Assembly (NCBI RefSeq): GCF_030268005.1
Contig: NZ_BRZC01000007.1
Location: forward strand, 1 to 64,000
Reading direction: 5' to 3'
DNA length: 64,000 nt
DNA from: Microbacterium arabinogalactanolyticum
GTDB lineage: Bacteria; Actinomycetota; Actinomycetes; Actinomycetales; Microbacteriaceae
Part shown: positions 31,490 through 40,321 of the stretch, one piece after another
How the letters are laid out: the number at the start of each line of letters is the position of its first letter
How positions within the stretch are numbered: position 1 is the first letter of the stretch
Made by a program: the position numbers and the translations under genes
Notes under the pieces: generated by a model
The model's input: the letters and a program-made list of their open reading frames with translations, nothing else
What the model was told of the DNA's origin: nothing
Databases searched by the model: none

Positions 31490-31495
31490 ATTCTA
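31490..31495 (-). promoter_or_regulatory. -10 element TAGAAT of the trmH/two-component operon
   Basis: TAGAAT ends 6 nt before the GTG at 31483 with no Shine-Dalgarno site, a leaderless layout. It lies just after the rplT terminator, so the trmH-regulator-kinase-TAXI run can be transcribed separately from infC-rpmI-rplT. Confidence 0.55.
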
Positions 31496-31514
31496 TCGGG
31501 GGCCGAGATGCGGA

Positions 31515-31546
31515 AACGGGCGCCTCCCCGCAGGGAGACGCCCGTT
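31515..31546 (-). terminator. Terminator of infC-rpmI-rplT
   Basis: AACGGGCG (31515-31522) pairs with CGCCCGTT (31539-31546), then one mismatch and a further CTCCC/GGGAG stem. It follows the rplT stop by 17 bp. Confidence 0.75.
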
Positions 31547-31562
31547 CTCAGGATCGTTCAGA

Positions 31563-31949
31563 TCAGGCAGCAGCCTTCGGAGCGTTGACGTCCGAGGGAA
31601 GCGCCTTCTTGGCGACGTCCACCAGCGTGGCGAACGCGGCGGCGTCGGTGACGGCCAGCTCGGCCAGCATGCGACGGTCGACCTGCACGCCCGCGAGGCC
31701 GAGGCCCTGCATGAAGCGGTTGTACGTGATGCCGTTCTGGCGGGCAGCGGCGTTGATGCGCTGGATCCACAGACGACGGAAGTCGCCCTTGCGCTTGCGA
31801 CGGTCGCGGTACGCGTAGACGAGGGAGTGGGTGACCTGCTCCTTCGCCTTGCGGTACAGACGCGAACGCTGACCGCGGTAGCCCGAGGCGCGCTCGAGGA
31901 TGACGCGACGCTTCTTGTGCGCGTTGACCGCGCGCTTGACTCTAGCCAT
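31563..31949 (-). CDS. rplT: 50S ribosomal protein L20
   Basis: L20 is an early 23S rRNA-binding protein needed for large-subunit assembly. The 128-residue sequence is highly basic and typical ([63 protein letters not shown]). It ends with an alanine-rich tail. It is the third gene of the conserved infC-rpmI-rplT operon. Confidence 0.98.
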   Translation of the reverse strand: MARVKRAVNAHKKRRVILERASGYRGQRSRLYRKAKEQVTHSLVYAYRDRRKRKGDFRRLWIQRINAAARQNGITYNRFMQGLGLAGVQVDRRMLAELAVTDAAAFATLVDVAKKALPSDVNAPKAAA

Positions 31950-31981
31950 TTTCCTGTGTTCCTATTCCTGCGTTCGGGCGC

Positions 31982-32179
31982 TCAGCCGCGGCCGAGAAGC
32001 TTGTTGGCGACCTTGGTGTCGGCCTTGGAGAGGACCTGGTCCTGGTTCAGGCGACGGGTCTGGCGGCTCGACTTGTGCTCGAGGTTGTGGCGCATGCCGG
32101 CCTGCTGCTTCTTCAGCTTTCCGCTGCCGGTGATCTTGAAGCGCTTCTTCGCACCCGAGTGGGTCTTCTGCTTCGGCAT
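31982..32179 (-). CDS. rpmI: 50S ribosomal protein L35
   Basis: The 65-residue basic protein starts [20 protein letters not shown] and ends [14 protein letters not shown], matching L35. It is a late-assembling large-subunit protein. A GAAGA purine stretch precedes the ATG. It lies between infC and rplT in the conserved order. Confidence 0.98.
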   Translation of the reverse strand: MPKQKTHSGAKKRFKITGSGKLKKQQAGMRHNLEHKSSRQTRRLNQDQVLSKADTKVANKLLGRG

Positions 32180-32252
32180 CTTCTCTTCCTTCGTGTGGCG
32201 CCCTGACGGGCGACGGTGGGTTACCCGCCAGGAGCGGGAGCTGTGGGGCGGC

Positions 32253-32879
<627 letters not shown>

Positions 32880-32885
32880 GCGGAG

Positions 32886-32891
32886 CTCCTT
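32886..32891 (-). promoter_or_regulatory. Shine-Dalgarno AAGGAG that selects an AUC start for infC
   Basis: On the minus strand AAGGAG is followed by 6 nt and then ATC-AGC-GAT. E. coli infC uses AUU, which IF-3 itself disfavours, giving autoregulation. An AUC start here would be the same device. Confidence 0.6.
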
Positions 32892-32983
32892 AGACGTGGT
32901 TTCGGCCATCCGGATGCTGTCTGCATCCCGAGCGAAATCGGAGTCTCCCCACCCGCCGACGCATTCAGAAGCACCGGCTTGTG

Positions 32984-33103
32984 ACACCCTTTCCACCGGA
33001 GTCCGGCGGGGTGTGGAACCCGGTAGCCTTGAACGGCAAGCGCGGGTGGGAATGAATCCTCTTTCGTATCAGAGCATGACACTCTGAAGCCCGCAGAAGT
33101 CTA
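32984..33103 (-). promoter_or_regulatory. infC operon promoter and long 5' leader with hairpin
   Basis: TAGACT (33098-33103) is a -10 candidate, giving a leader of about 210 nt before the infC start. Within it CCGCCGG and CCGGTGG form a stem, extended by ACACC/GGGTGT around an AAA bulge (32984-33014). The rest, 32892-32983 and 33015-33097, holds nothing else I recognise. Confidence 0.45.
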
Positions 33104-33120
33104 CCAGAAAGCATCCCGAA

Positions 33121-33507
33121 GTGACGATTCCTGCTGAGCACGCCGATGACCGCCACGAGCGCTGGGCGGAGCAGGAGCAAGCCGCGGCCGCCGCGACGCG
33201 CGACATCGCCGACGTTCCGGCCGTCGAGGTGATCACCACCACCGCCGTGCACCTGATGAGCGCGGCCGCCGTGAAGCTGGGACTCGCGGACGACCCGGAT
33301 GCACAGCTCGACCTCGACGAGGCCCGCAAGCTCATCAACGCACTGGCAGGCCTGATCACCGCCGGCGCCCCCGAGATCAGCAGCGCGCACGCGAGCCCGC
33401 TGCGCGACGGCCTGCGCTCCCTTCAGCTCGCCTTCCGTGAGACCTCCCCCATCCAGGACCCGATCGGCAAGGGTCCGGGCGAGAAGTGGACCGGCCCGGT
33501 CACCTGA
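33121..33507 (+). CDS. DUF1844 domain protein
   Basis: The 128-residue soluble protein contains the DUF1844 core VEVITTTAVHLMSAAAVKLGL followed by LDLDEARKLINALAGLI. Its function is unknown. In actinobacteria it is commonly divergent from infC, as here. The GTG start at 33121 gives MTIPAEHADD; no clear ribosome site precedes it. Confidence 0.85.
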   Translation: MTIPAEHADDRHERWAEQEQAAAAATRDIADVPAVEVITTTAVHLMSAAAVKLGLADDPDAQLDLDEARKLINALAGLITAGAPEISSAHASPLRDGLRSLQLAFRETSPIQDPIGKGPGEKWTGPVT

Positions 33508-33529
33508 GCCCTCTGCTCTGACGGCCTCC

Positions 33530-33642
33530 GGAAGGTTCCCTTCGCTCGCAGAGCGGGTTCCTTCCCGCTGCGCGGGCCCCTCCCGATGCTCGCTCGGGGA
33601 ACCTTCCTGCGGCCCCGCGGTCCAAGGGCATCCGACCTTGGA
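33530..33642. terminator. Cluster of hairpins between DUF1844 and sseB
   Basis: GGAAGGTTCCC (33530-33540) pairs with GGGAACCTTCC (33597-33607). Enclosed are AGCGGG-TTCCTT-CCCGCT and CCCGA-TGCTCGC-TCGGG. A further TCCAAGG/CCTTGGA hairpin follows at about 33621-33642. The interval 33508-33661 has no gene and sits between convergent genes. Confidence 0.65.
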
Positions 33643-33661
33643 TGAGGAGAGGCGAGAAGGG

Positions 33662-34465
33662 TCAGCCGGCGGAGCGCGTCAGCTTCACGGTCAGCGAGTC
33701 GACCAGCACCGCCATGCGGTCGTCGGCGGCCCAGCGCTGCGCGAGCCGCGCGAGCACGGCGTCCAGGGTCTCGCGGTCCAGGCCGTCGATGAGCTCGAGC
33801 GTCACGATCAGCTCGGGGCCGCGCATCCGGGCATCCGGATCCCCCGGCGCGACAGACACGTCGATAACGGCCAGTTCGTGCGCGATGCTCTCGCGGAGCG
33901 CCGTGAAGACCTCGGGCGAGAGGAAGCTCGGTTCCCAGGGCTGACCCTGCGCGATCGCCCACACGGCGGGGCGCCGGAACACGAACTCGGTGTCGGAGGC
34001 CGGATCCAGCACGATCAGGTCGGTCTCCTCGCCGGCGGCCGACAGCGCCACGCGCGCCGCCTCCACCGGGATGGGACGAGCCTGGGCATCCCACCGGCGC
34101 ATGGTGTCGACCGAGGAGAACGCGGGCTGAACCCGGCGCCCGTCGGGCGCGGCGACGGTGACGATCGACAGCTCCTGCGTCTTGTCGACCTTCAGGCCCG
34201 TCGGGCCGATTCCCTCGTCGCCCTTCTCGGCGACCAGCGGCACCAGCACGCGCGCAGGCCGGAACGCGTCGACGACCTCTGCCTGGGAGGCAGTGCCGGC
34301 GCGGAAGCGCAGCAGCGCGTCCAGCAGCGCGGGGTCGGCCGAGCCGTCATCCGCGGCGCGAGTATTCGGCTCGAAGCTCCGGCCGGCCCAGGGCACGCCG
34401 GCGGAGTCTGCGGTGTTGCCTTCGGCGTCCCCGTGGTCGCAGGCGCCGTCAGAGGCCGGCGACAT
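33662..34465 (-). CDS. SseB family protein
   Basis: The 267-residue protein has an SseB-like N-terminal domain: [18 protein letters not shown], then [14 protein letters not shown] and [19 protein letters not shown]. The name is by family only; in Salmonella SseB names a different secretion protein, and no function is fixed in actinobacteria. The start overlaps the end of priA by 17 bp, and the association with his genes is recurrent in actinobacteria. Confidence 0.75.
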   Translation of the reverse strand: MSPASDGACDHGDAEGNTADSAGVPWAGRSFEPNTRAADDGSADPALLDALLRFRAGTASQAEVVDAFRPARVLVPLVAEKGDEGIGPTGLKVDKTQELSIVTVAAPDGRRVQPAFSSVDTMRRWDAQARPIPVEAARVALSAAGEETDLIVLDPASDTEFVFRRPAVWAIAQGQPWEPSFLSPEVFTALRESIAHELAVIDVSVAPGDPDARMRGPELIVTLELIDGLDRETLDAVLARLAQRWAADDRMAVLVDSLTVKLTRSAG

Positions 34466-35195
34466 CCAGCGCCTCTGCCAGCGTGAACTGCCCGGCGTAG
34501 AGCGCCTTGCCGACGATGGCGCCCTCGACGCCGAGCGGCACGAGCTCGCGGAGAGCCGCGATGTCGTCGAGGTTCGAGACGCCGCCGGACGCGATCACCG
34601 GCTTGGGCGTGCGCGAGGTGATCTCACGCAGCAGCTCCAGGTTCGGGCCGCGCAGCGTGCCGTCCTTGGTCACGTCGGTGACGACGTAACGGCTGCAGCC
34701 GGCCTCCTCGAGGCGCTCCAGCACCTCCCAGATGTCACCGCCGTCCTTCGTCCAGCCGCGTGCGGCCAGCGTGGTGCCGCGCACGTCGAGTCCGACAGCG
34801 ACCGCCTCGCCGTACCGGCTGATGACGTCGGCCGCCCACTCGGGGTTCTCCAGCGCCGCCGTGCCGAGGTTGATGCGGTTGGCGCCGGACTCGAGCGCGG
34901 CCTCGAGGCTGGCGTCGTCGCGGATGCCGCCGGAGAGCTCGATGTTCACGCCACGGTACTGCTTGATGACCTTGCGCAGGATGGGCGCGTTGCTGCCGCG
35001 TCCGAAGGCCGCGTCGAGGTCCACGAGGTGGATCCACTGCGCACCCTGGTCGACCCATTCGCCTGCGGCGTCGATCGGGTCGCCGTAGCTGGTCTCCGTG
35101 CCCGCCTCACCCTGGGTGAGACGCACCGCCTTCCCTCCCGCGACGTCGACTGCGGGCAGCAGGATCAGCGAGGGGGACTGTGCGAAGTCGTTCAT
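34449..35195 (-). CDS. priA: Phosphoribosyl isomerase A (HisA/TrpF-type)
   Basis: This (beta/alpha)8 barrel isomerises ProFAR in histidine synthesis, and in actinobacteria PriA also does the TrpF step of tryptophan synthesis. Catalytic aspartates are in [15 protein letters not shown] and [14 protein letters not shown]; phosphate loops are SGGIRD and ASGGVSN. The GTKDG-like [11 protein letters not shown] fits PriA. The start MNDFAQSPS at 35195 follows AAGGA. The length is 248 residues. Confidence 0.93.
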   Translation of the reverse strand: MNDFAQSPSLILLPAVDVAGGKAVRLTQGEAGTETSYGDPIDAAGEWVDQGAQWIHLVDLDAAFGRGSNAPILRKVIKQYRGVNIELSGGIRDDASLEAALESGANRINLGTAALENPEWAADVISRYGEAVAVGLDVRGTTLAARGWTKDGGDIWEVLERLEEAGCSRYVVTDVTKDGTLRGPNLELLREITSRTPKPVIASGGVSNLDDIAALRELVPLGVEGAIVGKALYAGQFTLAEALDVAGL

Positions 35196-35293
35196 GACGT
35201 CCTTGGTTCGGGGATGTCCGCGACGTGCGGACACGAGAGAAGACACTAGTCCGCGCCTGTGCGCGGTTCAACATGAGTGGCGTCGGGTGACGC

Positions 35294-35932
35294 TCAGCCG
35301 AGCGATTCCACCCAGTTGCGCAGCATCCGGATGCCCGCCTCCCCGGACTTCTCCGGGTGGAACTGCGTCGCCGACAGCGGGCCGTTCTCCACGGCCGCGA
35401 GGAACCTCTCGCCGTGGGTCGCCCAGGTCAGCGCCGGCTGCGGGAACGGCGGCTCGACCTGGATCCCCCAGGTCTTCGCGGCGAAGGAGTGCACGAAGTA
35501 GAAGCGCTCCTGCTCGAGGCCGCGGAACAGCACACTGCCCTCGCCCGCCTCGACCGTGTTCCAGCCCATGTGCGGCAGTACAGGGGCATCGAGTTCGGCG
35601 ACCGTGCCCGGCCACTCCCCCAGCCCCTCGGTGTTCAGCCCACGTTCGACGCCGCGCTCGAACATCACCTGCATCCCGACGCAGACGCCGAGCACCGGCC
35701 GTCCGCCCGCGAGCCTGCGGTCGATGATCTCGTCGCCGCCGTGCGCGCGCAGCGCGTCGACCACGGCCGAGAACGCGCCGACGCCGGGGACGAACAGCCC
35801 GTCGGCCTCGAGCGCGCGATCCCGGTCGCCGGTGAGCTCGACCTCCGCTCCGGCCGCGGCCAAGGCCTTGACCGCCGAGTGGACGTTGCCGGACTCGTAG
35901 TCGAAGACGACGACGCGGGGGCCGGTGCTCAC
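35294..35932 (-). CDS. hisH: Imidazole glycerol phosphate synthase, glutaminase subunit
   Basis: HisH releases ammonia from glutamine for HisF. The nucleophile is in [13 protein letters not shown] and the histidine/glutamate pair is in [12 protein letters not shown]. The length is 212 residues. The GTG start overlaps the hisB stop by 4 bp. Its partner hisF is not in the window. A 98-bp gap separates it from priA. Confidence 0.95.
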   Translation of the reverse strand: MSTGPRVVVFDYESGNVHSAVKALAAAGAEVELTGDRDRALEADGLFVPGVGAFSAVVDALRAHGGDEIIDRRLAGGRPVLGVCVGMQVMFERGVERGLNTEGLGEWPGTVAELDAPVLPHMGWNTVEAGEGSVLFRGLEQERFYFVHSFAAKTWGIQVEPPFPQPALTWATHGERFLAAVENGPLSATQFHPEKSGEAGIRMLRNWVESLG

Positions 35933-36552
35933 AGCGCGCCCTTGGTGGAGGGGACGCCGTCGACCAGCGGGTCGAGGGCCTTGGCCTGGCGGAACGCGCG
36001 TGCGAACGCCTTGAACTCCGCCTCGGCGATGTGGTGGGGGTCGCGGCCGCCGACCACGCGCACGTGCACCGTGAGGCCGCCGTTGAAGGTGATGGCCTCG
36101 AAGACGTGCCGCACGAGCGAGCCGGTGAAGTGCCCGCCGATGAGGTGCATCTCGAAACCTGCGGGCTCGCCCTCGTGCACGAGGAAGGGACGGCCGGAGA
36201 TGTCCACGACGGCCTGCGCGAGGGCCTCATCGAGGGGCACGAGCGCGTCGCCGTACCGCGAGATGCCGGACTTGTCGCCGAGAGCCTCGCGGATCGCCTG
36301 GCCGAGCACGATGGAGACGTCCTCGACCGTGTGGTGGGCGTCGATGTGCGTGTCGCCGGTCGCGCGCACCGTGAGGTCCGTGAGCGAGTGCTTCGCGAAG
36401 GCGGTGAGCATGTGGTCGAAGAACGGCACGGAGGTGCTGATGTCGCTCCGGCCGGTGCCGTCGAGGTTCAGCTCGACCTCGACCGTCGACTCGGACGTGC
36501 TGCGGGTGCGCTGCGCGGTTCGAGGGCTCTGAGTGGTGCGGGGCGCGGTCAT
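35929..36552 (-). CDS. hisB: Imidazoleglycerol-phosphate dehydratase
   Basis: This manganese enzyme removes water from imidazoleglycerol phosphate. Metal-binding histidines are in [24 protein letters not shown] and [14 protein letters not shown]. It is the monofunctional form of 207 residues with no phosphatase domain. The start overlaps the hisC stop by 4 bp. Confidence 0.96.
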   Translation of the reverse strand: MTAPRTTQSPRTAQRTRSTSESTVEVELNLDGTGRSDISTSVPFFDHMLTAFAKHSLTDLTVRATGDTHIDAHHTVEDVSIVLGQAIREALGDKSGISRYGDALVPLDEALAQAVVDISGRPFLVHEGEPAGFEMHLIGGHFTGSLVRHVFEAITFNGGLTVHVRVVGGRDPHHIAEAEFKAFARAFRQAKALDPLVDGVPSTKGAL

Positions 36553-37640
36553 GCTGGTGATCCTATCGATGCGAGTGCGTCCAGGAACGCGGTGGTCTCG
36601 GCCTCCGTGCCGGCCGTGACCCGAAGGTGGCCGGGGATCCCGACGTCGCGGATCAGCACGCCCCGATCGTAGAGCGCCTGCCACACCGCCTTGGGGTCGT
36701 CGATCCCGCCGAAGAGCACGAAGTTCGACCAGGACTCGTGCGGTGCGTAGCCGAGCGCCTCGAGGGTCGCGGAGATCCTGTCGCGCTGCTCGACGATCTC
36801 GTCGACCATCCGCAGCATCGTCGCGGAGTTGCGCAGCGCGGCCGTCGCGGCCGCCTGCGTCAGGGCGCTCAGGTGGTACGGCAGGCGGACCAGTCGCAGC
36901 GCGTCGATGAAGGCGGGGTCGGCCGCCAGGTATCCGACGCGGGCACCGGCGAAGGCGAACGCCTTGCTCATGGTGCGGGAGATCGCCAGCCGAGGACGCC
37001 CGGGCAGCAGGGAGAGAGCGGATGCCGCGTCCTTCGGCGCGAACTCGTGATACGCCTCGTCGACCACCACGATGCCGCGTGCGGCCTCGTACACGGCATC
37101 GACCACGTCGAGTCCGAGCGGCGTTCCGGTGGGGTTGTTCGGCGAGCACAGCAGCACGACGTCGGGGTCGGCTGCTGCGACCTGCGCAGCCGCGTCCTCC
37201 GGAGAGATGGTGTAGTCACCCTCGCGCGTGCCGGCGATCCAGCGCGCACCGGTCCCCTGCGTGATCAGCGGGTACATCGAATAGGTGGGCGCGAAGCCGA
37301 AAGCCGTGCGGCCCGGCCCGGCGAACGCCTGCATGATGTGCTGCAGCACCTCGTTGGAGCCGTTTCCCGCCCAGATCTGGTCGGCGGTCAGGTCATGGCC
37401 CAGGTAGGCGGCGAAGGCCTCGCGCAGCTGGGTGAACTCGCGGTCGGGGTAGCGGTTGACGTCGCTGAGCGCCAGGGCGATGTCGTCGAGGATGTCGCCT
37501 ACCACCGACTCCGGCACCGGATGCGTGTTCTCGTTCACGTTCAGCGCCACGGGCAGAGGGGCCTGCGGAGCGCCATAGGGCGTGAGCCCGCGCAGATCGT
37601 CGCGGAGAGGCAGCTCGTCGAGAGAGGTCACTCTTCCCAT
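36549..37640 (-). CDS. hisC: Histidinol-phosphate aminotransferase
   Basis: This PLP enzyme makes histidinol phosphate. The Schiff-base lysine is in [31 protein letters not shown] and [13 protein letters not shown] bind cofactor and substrate. The length is 363 residues. It opens the hisC-hisB-hisH run, lying 38 bp after the LysM gene. The usual upstream hisD is missing here. Confidence 0.94.
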   Translation of the reverse strand: MGRVTSLDELPLRDDLRGLTPYGAPQAPLPVALNVNENTHPVPESVVGDILDDIALALSDVNRYPDREFTQLREAFAAYLGHDLTADQIWAGNGSNEVLQHIMQAFAGPGRTAFGFAPTYSMYPLITQGTGARWIAGTREGDYTISPEDAAAQVAAADPDVVLLCSPNNPTGTPLGLDVVDAVYEAARGIVVVDEAYHEFAPKDAASALSLLPGRPRLAISRTMSKAFAFAGARVGYLAADPAFIDALRLVRLPYHLSALTQAAATAALRNSATMLRMVDEIVEQRDRISATLEALGYAPHESWSNFVLFGGIDDPKAVWQALYDRGVLIRDVGIPGHLRVTAGTEAETTAFLDALASIGSPA

Positions 37641-37678
37641 GGTAGAGCGCGGAATCCGGGCCAGTCCCCGGATGACGA

Positions 37679-38077
37679 TCAGTGCGAGTACTGCGTCGGG
37701 ATCGCGATCTCGGAGCCGGCCTGGATCGCACCGCTGCTGAGGTTGTTCAGGCTCATGATGTCGTCGATCACGTCACGCGGGTCGACACCGGGTGCGACCT
37801 CCGACGCGATCGACCACAGGGTGTCACCCGGGAGCACCGTCACGGTCTCGAAGGAGACTCCGGCGTTCTGCTCACCCGAGGCGAGCGCCGAACCGCCCGC
37901 CAGCACCGAGAATGCGATGCCCGCGACGAGAGGGGCTGCGGCGACTGCCGCCAGCACGCGACGACCACGCACCGTGAGGCGCAGCTTCGTCGAGCGCACC
38001 GCACGCGTGGAGGCACCGGAGGCGGCACCTGCGGAGGCGCGAAGGATCGCGGGGCTCTGGATGCTGATGGTGCTCAT
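37679..38077 (-). CDS. LysM-domain cell-envelope protein beside lexA
   Basis: The 132-residue protein has a basic start, one membrane helix or signal segment (RRVLAAVAAAPLVAGIAFSV, residues about 50-72) and a C-terminal LysM domain (VTVLPGDTLWSIASEV ... AGSEIAIP). LysM binds peptidoglycan. Divergent location from lexA matches yneA of Bacillus, divS of Corynebacterium and Rv2719c of Mycobacterium, which slow division during SOS. GAGGAG precedes the ATG. The SOS role is inferred from position. Confidence 0.82.
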   Translation of the reverse strand: MSTISIQSPAILRASAGAASGASTRAVRSTKLRLTVRGRRVLAAVAAAPLVAGIAFSVLAGGSALASGEQNAGVSFETVTVLPGDTLWSIASEVAPGVDPRDVIDDIMSLNNLSSGAIQAGSEIAIPTQYSH

Positions 38078-38381
38078 GTGAGGCTCCTCTTCGTCTTCCC
38101 GCCGATCGGCGGGACCGGTACAGCTTTCGCATCCGGCACCCGGCCGGGGATGCCGGATGCGAAGCTGTGTTCCGAATCTATCTTCGATATCGAACATCTG
38201 TCAAGAATTATTCGAAACCCGTCCGAGATTGTCGCCGACACGCTCGAACAGATCTTCCGTTTTCCGCGATATCTCGGATACGGTTTCGATATGGACAGCA
38301 CACCACTGGCCACCGACATTCGAACCGGAAGCCCGCGATGACGCGGATCCAGCCCGGTCCGGCCGCTGAGAAGGAGCACCG
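38078..38381. promoter_or_regulatory. lexA/LysM divergent control region
   Basis: For the LysM gene, minus-strand TTGACA (38199-38204) stands 18 nt before TAGATT (38175-38180). Overlapping the -35 is TCGAACATCTGTCAAG (38190-38205), matching 8 of 12 fixed bases of the actinobacterial SOS box TCGAACNNNNGTTCGA. A second candidate, TCGAACAGATCTTCCG (38244-38259), matches 9 of 12 and faces lexA. No gene is seen in the rest. Confidence 0.55.
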
Positions 38382-39068
38382 ATGAGCGAGAACGCCACCC
38401 CCGCATCCGAGGCTCCGCGCACGCGTCGCCGCAAGAGCCTCAGTGCGAAGCAGATCGCGATCCTCGAGGTCATCCAGACCTCCATCGCTCGGTACGGCTA
38501 TCCGCCGAGCATGCGCGAGATCGGTGACGCCGTCGGGCTCAAGTCCCTCTCCAGCGTCACCCACCAGCTGGGTCAGCTCGAGCTGAGCGGCTACCTCCGC
38601 CGCGATCCGGGCAAGACGCGCGCCATGGAGGTGCTGATCGACCTCCCCGGCACGGGCGCGGAGAACCCCGCCGACTCCGCTCCCGCCGTCGGGGACGCGG
38701 CCCTGGTCCCCCTGGTCGGCCAGATCGCGGCCGGCATCCCGATCACCGCGGAGCAGCAGGTCGAGGAGATCTTCCCGCTCCCCCGCCAGCTCGTCGGCAA
38801 GGGCGAGCTGTTCATGCTCAAGGTCAACGGCGAATCCATGATCGACGCCGCGATCTGCGACGGCGACTGGGTGGTCGTGCGCACGCAGAACAACGCCGAG
38901 AACGGCGAGATCGTCGCGGCCATGATCGACGGCGAGGCGACGGTCAAGACCTTCCGCCGACGGGACGGCCACACCTGGCTGCTCCCCCGCAACTCGGCGT
39001 TCGAGCCGATCCTCGGCGACGAGGCCGTCGTGCTCGGCAAGGTCGTGGCGGTGCTGCGCGCCGTCTGA
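38382..39068 (+). CDS. lexA: LexA repressor
   Basis: LexA represses DNA-damage genes until RecA filaments trigger self-cleavage. The winged helix-turn-helix is at residues 20-75 ([25 protein letters not shown]). The cleavage site Ala117-Gly118 is in QIAAGIP, and the catalytic pair is Ser152 (GESMID) and Lys189 (EATVKTF). The length is 228 residues. GAAGGAG sets the start. It is divergent from the LysM gene. Confidence 0.97.
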   Translation: MSENATPASEAPRTRRRKSLSAKQIAILEVIQTSIARYGYPPSMREIGDAVGLKSLSSVTHQLGQLELSGYLRRDPGKTRAMEVLIDLPGTGAENPADSAPAVGDAALVPLVGQIAAGIPITAEQQVEEIFPLPRQLVGKGELFMLKVNGESMIDAAICDGDWVVVRTQNNAENGEIVAAMIDGEATVKTFRRRDGHTWLLPRNSAFEPILGDEAVVLGKVVAVLRAV

Positions 39069-39072
39069 CCGG

Positions 39073-40242
39073 CTACGCCCGCCGTACGCTCAGCAGGACT
39101 CCGTCCGCGATCCGGTACGGCGCGCCGCTGACCAGTGCGCCCGCAGAGCGTCGCAGGCGGGAGAACTCCGCACGCACGGTGACCTGATGATCGACGTCGC
39201 CGTGCAGTCGACGGCTGAGGTCGGCGGCCGTGACGCCGTCGGGACCGGCATCCGAGAGCAGAGCGAGCATGTCGGCGTGCCGCGGCGTGAGCGGCACGCG
39301 CCAGGCGGACTCGTCGGCCCGCACCTCGATGCACGCCTGCGTGCCCGTGAGGTCGAGCACCGCCACCACCGAAGTGTCCGCCACGGGTCTGATCAGCCAG
39401 CCCTCCGGCAGTCGCTCGGGCACGCACACGCCGAGCCCCGGCACGGCGAGGGTGCGATCCGCGTGCGGAACCTCGATCCGGTCCCGGGCGGACACCCCCT
39501 GCTGCGCGGCGACCCAGCCGTGGTCGTCCACGACCAGTACCGGTCCCTGCACGCCGGCCAGCAGAGGCTGCGCGGCCCTGCGCAGCCTCTCCAGCCGCAT
39601 GCTGTGCCGGCGCCAGAGCGACGCCTCGGCGATCCTCGCGGCGGCCGACACCAGTGCGCGGATGGCGGGATGCAGCGTCAGTGCGGGACCGCTGACGTCC
39701 ACGACGCCGAGCAGGGTCCCGTCGATCGGGTCGTGGATCGGCTCAGCGGTGCAGTACCAGGGCACCTGCGCGTTCTCGTAGTGCTCGGCCGAGAACAGCT
39801 GCACGGGTGCATCCTCGACCAGCGCGGTGCCGATCGCGTTGGTCCCCACGACGCTCTCCGTCCATCGCGCACCGTCCACGAAGCCGAGCCGATCGGCGTG
39901 CAGCTTCACCCTCGGCGCGCCGCTGCGCCACAGCACCACTCCGTCGGCATCCGTCACGACGACGAGGTAGGACGACGCGTCGGCGGCGGCGAGCAGAGGG
40001 GCGCGCAGCTCGTCGATCACGTCGGACAGCCGCGAACGACGCCGCAGATCCTCCAGCGCGGAGGCGGCGATGGGCTCAGCGCGGCGCACGGCGTCGGCAT
40101 CCACGCCCAGGCTCATCGTGCGGCGCCACGACCGCGCGACCAGCTCCCGCGGATGCTGCGGAGGCGCGCTGCCGGAGAGCACGGCGTCGTGCACGCGCAC
40201 GAGACGACGGGCGAGGTCTGCGAGATCAGGCGACGTTGCCAT
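39073..40242 (-). CDS. GAF-domain transcriptional regulator
   Basis: The 389-residue protein resembles actinobacterial AcoR-like activators without an AAA+ domain. The N-terminus has HPRELVARSWRRTMSLGVD, the GAF region spans about residues 70-210 (DGARWTESVVGTNAIGTAL, HDPIDGTLLGVVDVSG), and the C-terminus VPLTPRHADMLALLSDAGPD starts a winged helix. It is divergent from a monooxygenase gene and probably controls it. The ATG at 40242 lies 7 nt after TACGCT (40250-40255). Confidence 0.8.
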   Translation of the reverse strand: MATSPDLADLARRLVRVHDAVLSGSAPPQHPRELVARSWRRTMSLGVDADAVRRAEPIAASALEDLRRRSRLSDVIDELRAPLLAAADASSYLVVVTDADGVVLWRSGAPRVKLHADRLGFVDGARWTESVVGTNAIGTALVEDAPVQLFSAEHYENAQVPWYCTAEPIHDPIDGTLLGVVDVSGPALTLHPAIRALVSAAARIAEASLWRRHSMRLERLRRAAQPLLAGVQGPVLVVDDHGWVAAQQGVSARDRIEVPHADRTLAVPGLGVCVPERLPEGWLIRPVADTSVVAVLDLTGTQACIEVRADESAWRVPLTPRHADMLALLSDAGPDGVTAADLSRRLHGDVDHQVTVRAEFSRLRRSAGALVSGAPYRIADGVLLSVRRA

Positions 40243-40265
40243 GGCGGGGAGCGTATCCCGGGCCA

Positions 40266-40285
40266 CGTTGCAACACCGTGCAACG
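40266..40285. promoter_or_regulatory. Inverted repeat CGTTGCA-N6-TGCAACG, candidate operator
   Basis: The arms at 40266-40272 and 40279-40285 are perfect. The site lies between the GAF regulator and the monooxygenase gene, about 37-56 bp before the latter. It is the best candidate binding site for the GAF regulator. Confidence 0.6.
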
Positions 40286-40321
40286 CTTCACGGCACGAGC
40301 GCTGCCGAGTGCACTGTACGC

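Noticed and set aside
38078..38197. Upstream extension of the LysM protein
   Set aside because: The extra residues run through the promoter and SOS-box region; GAGGAG points to the start at 38077.
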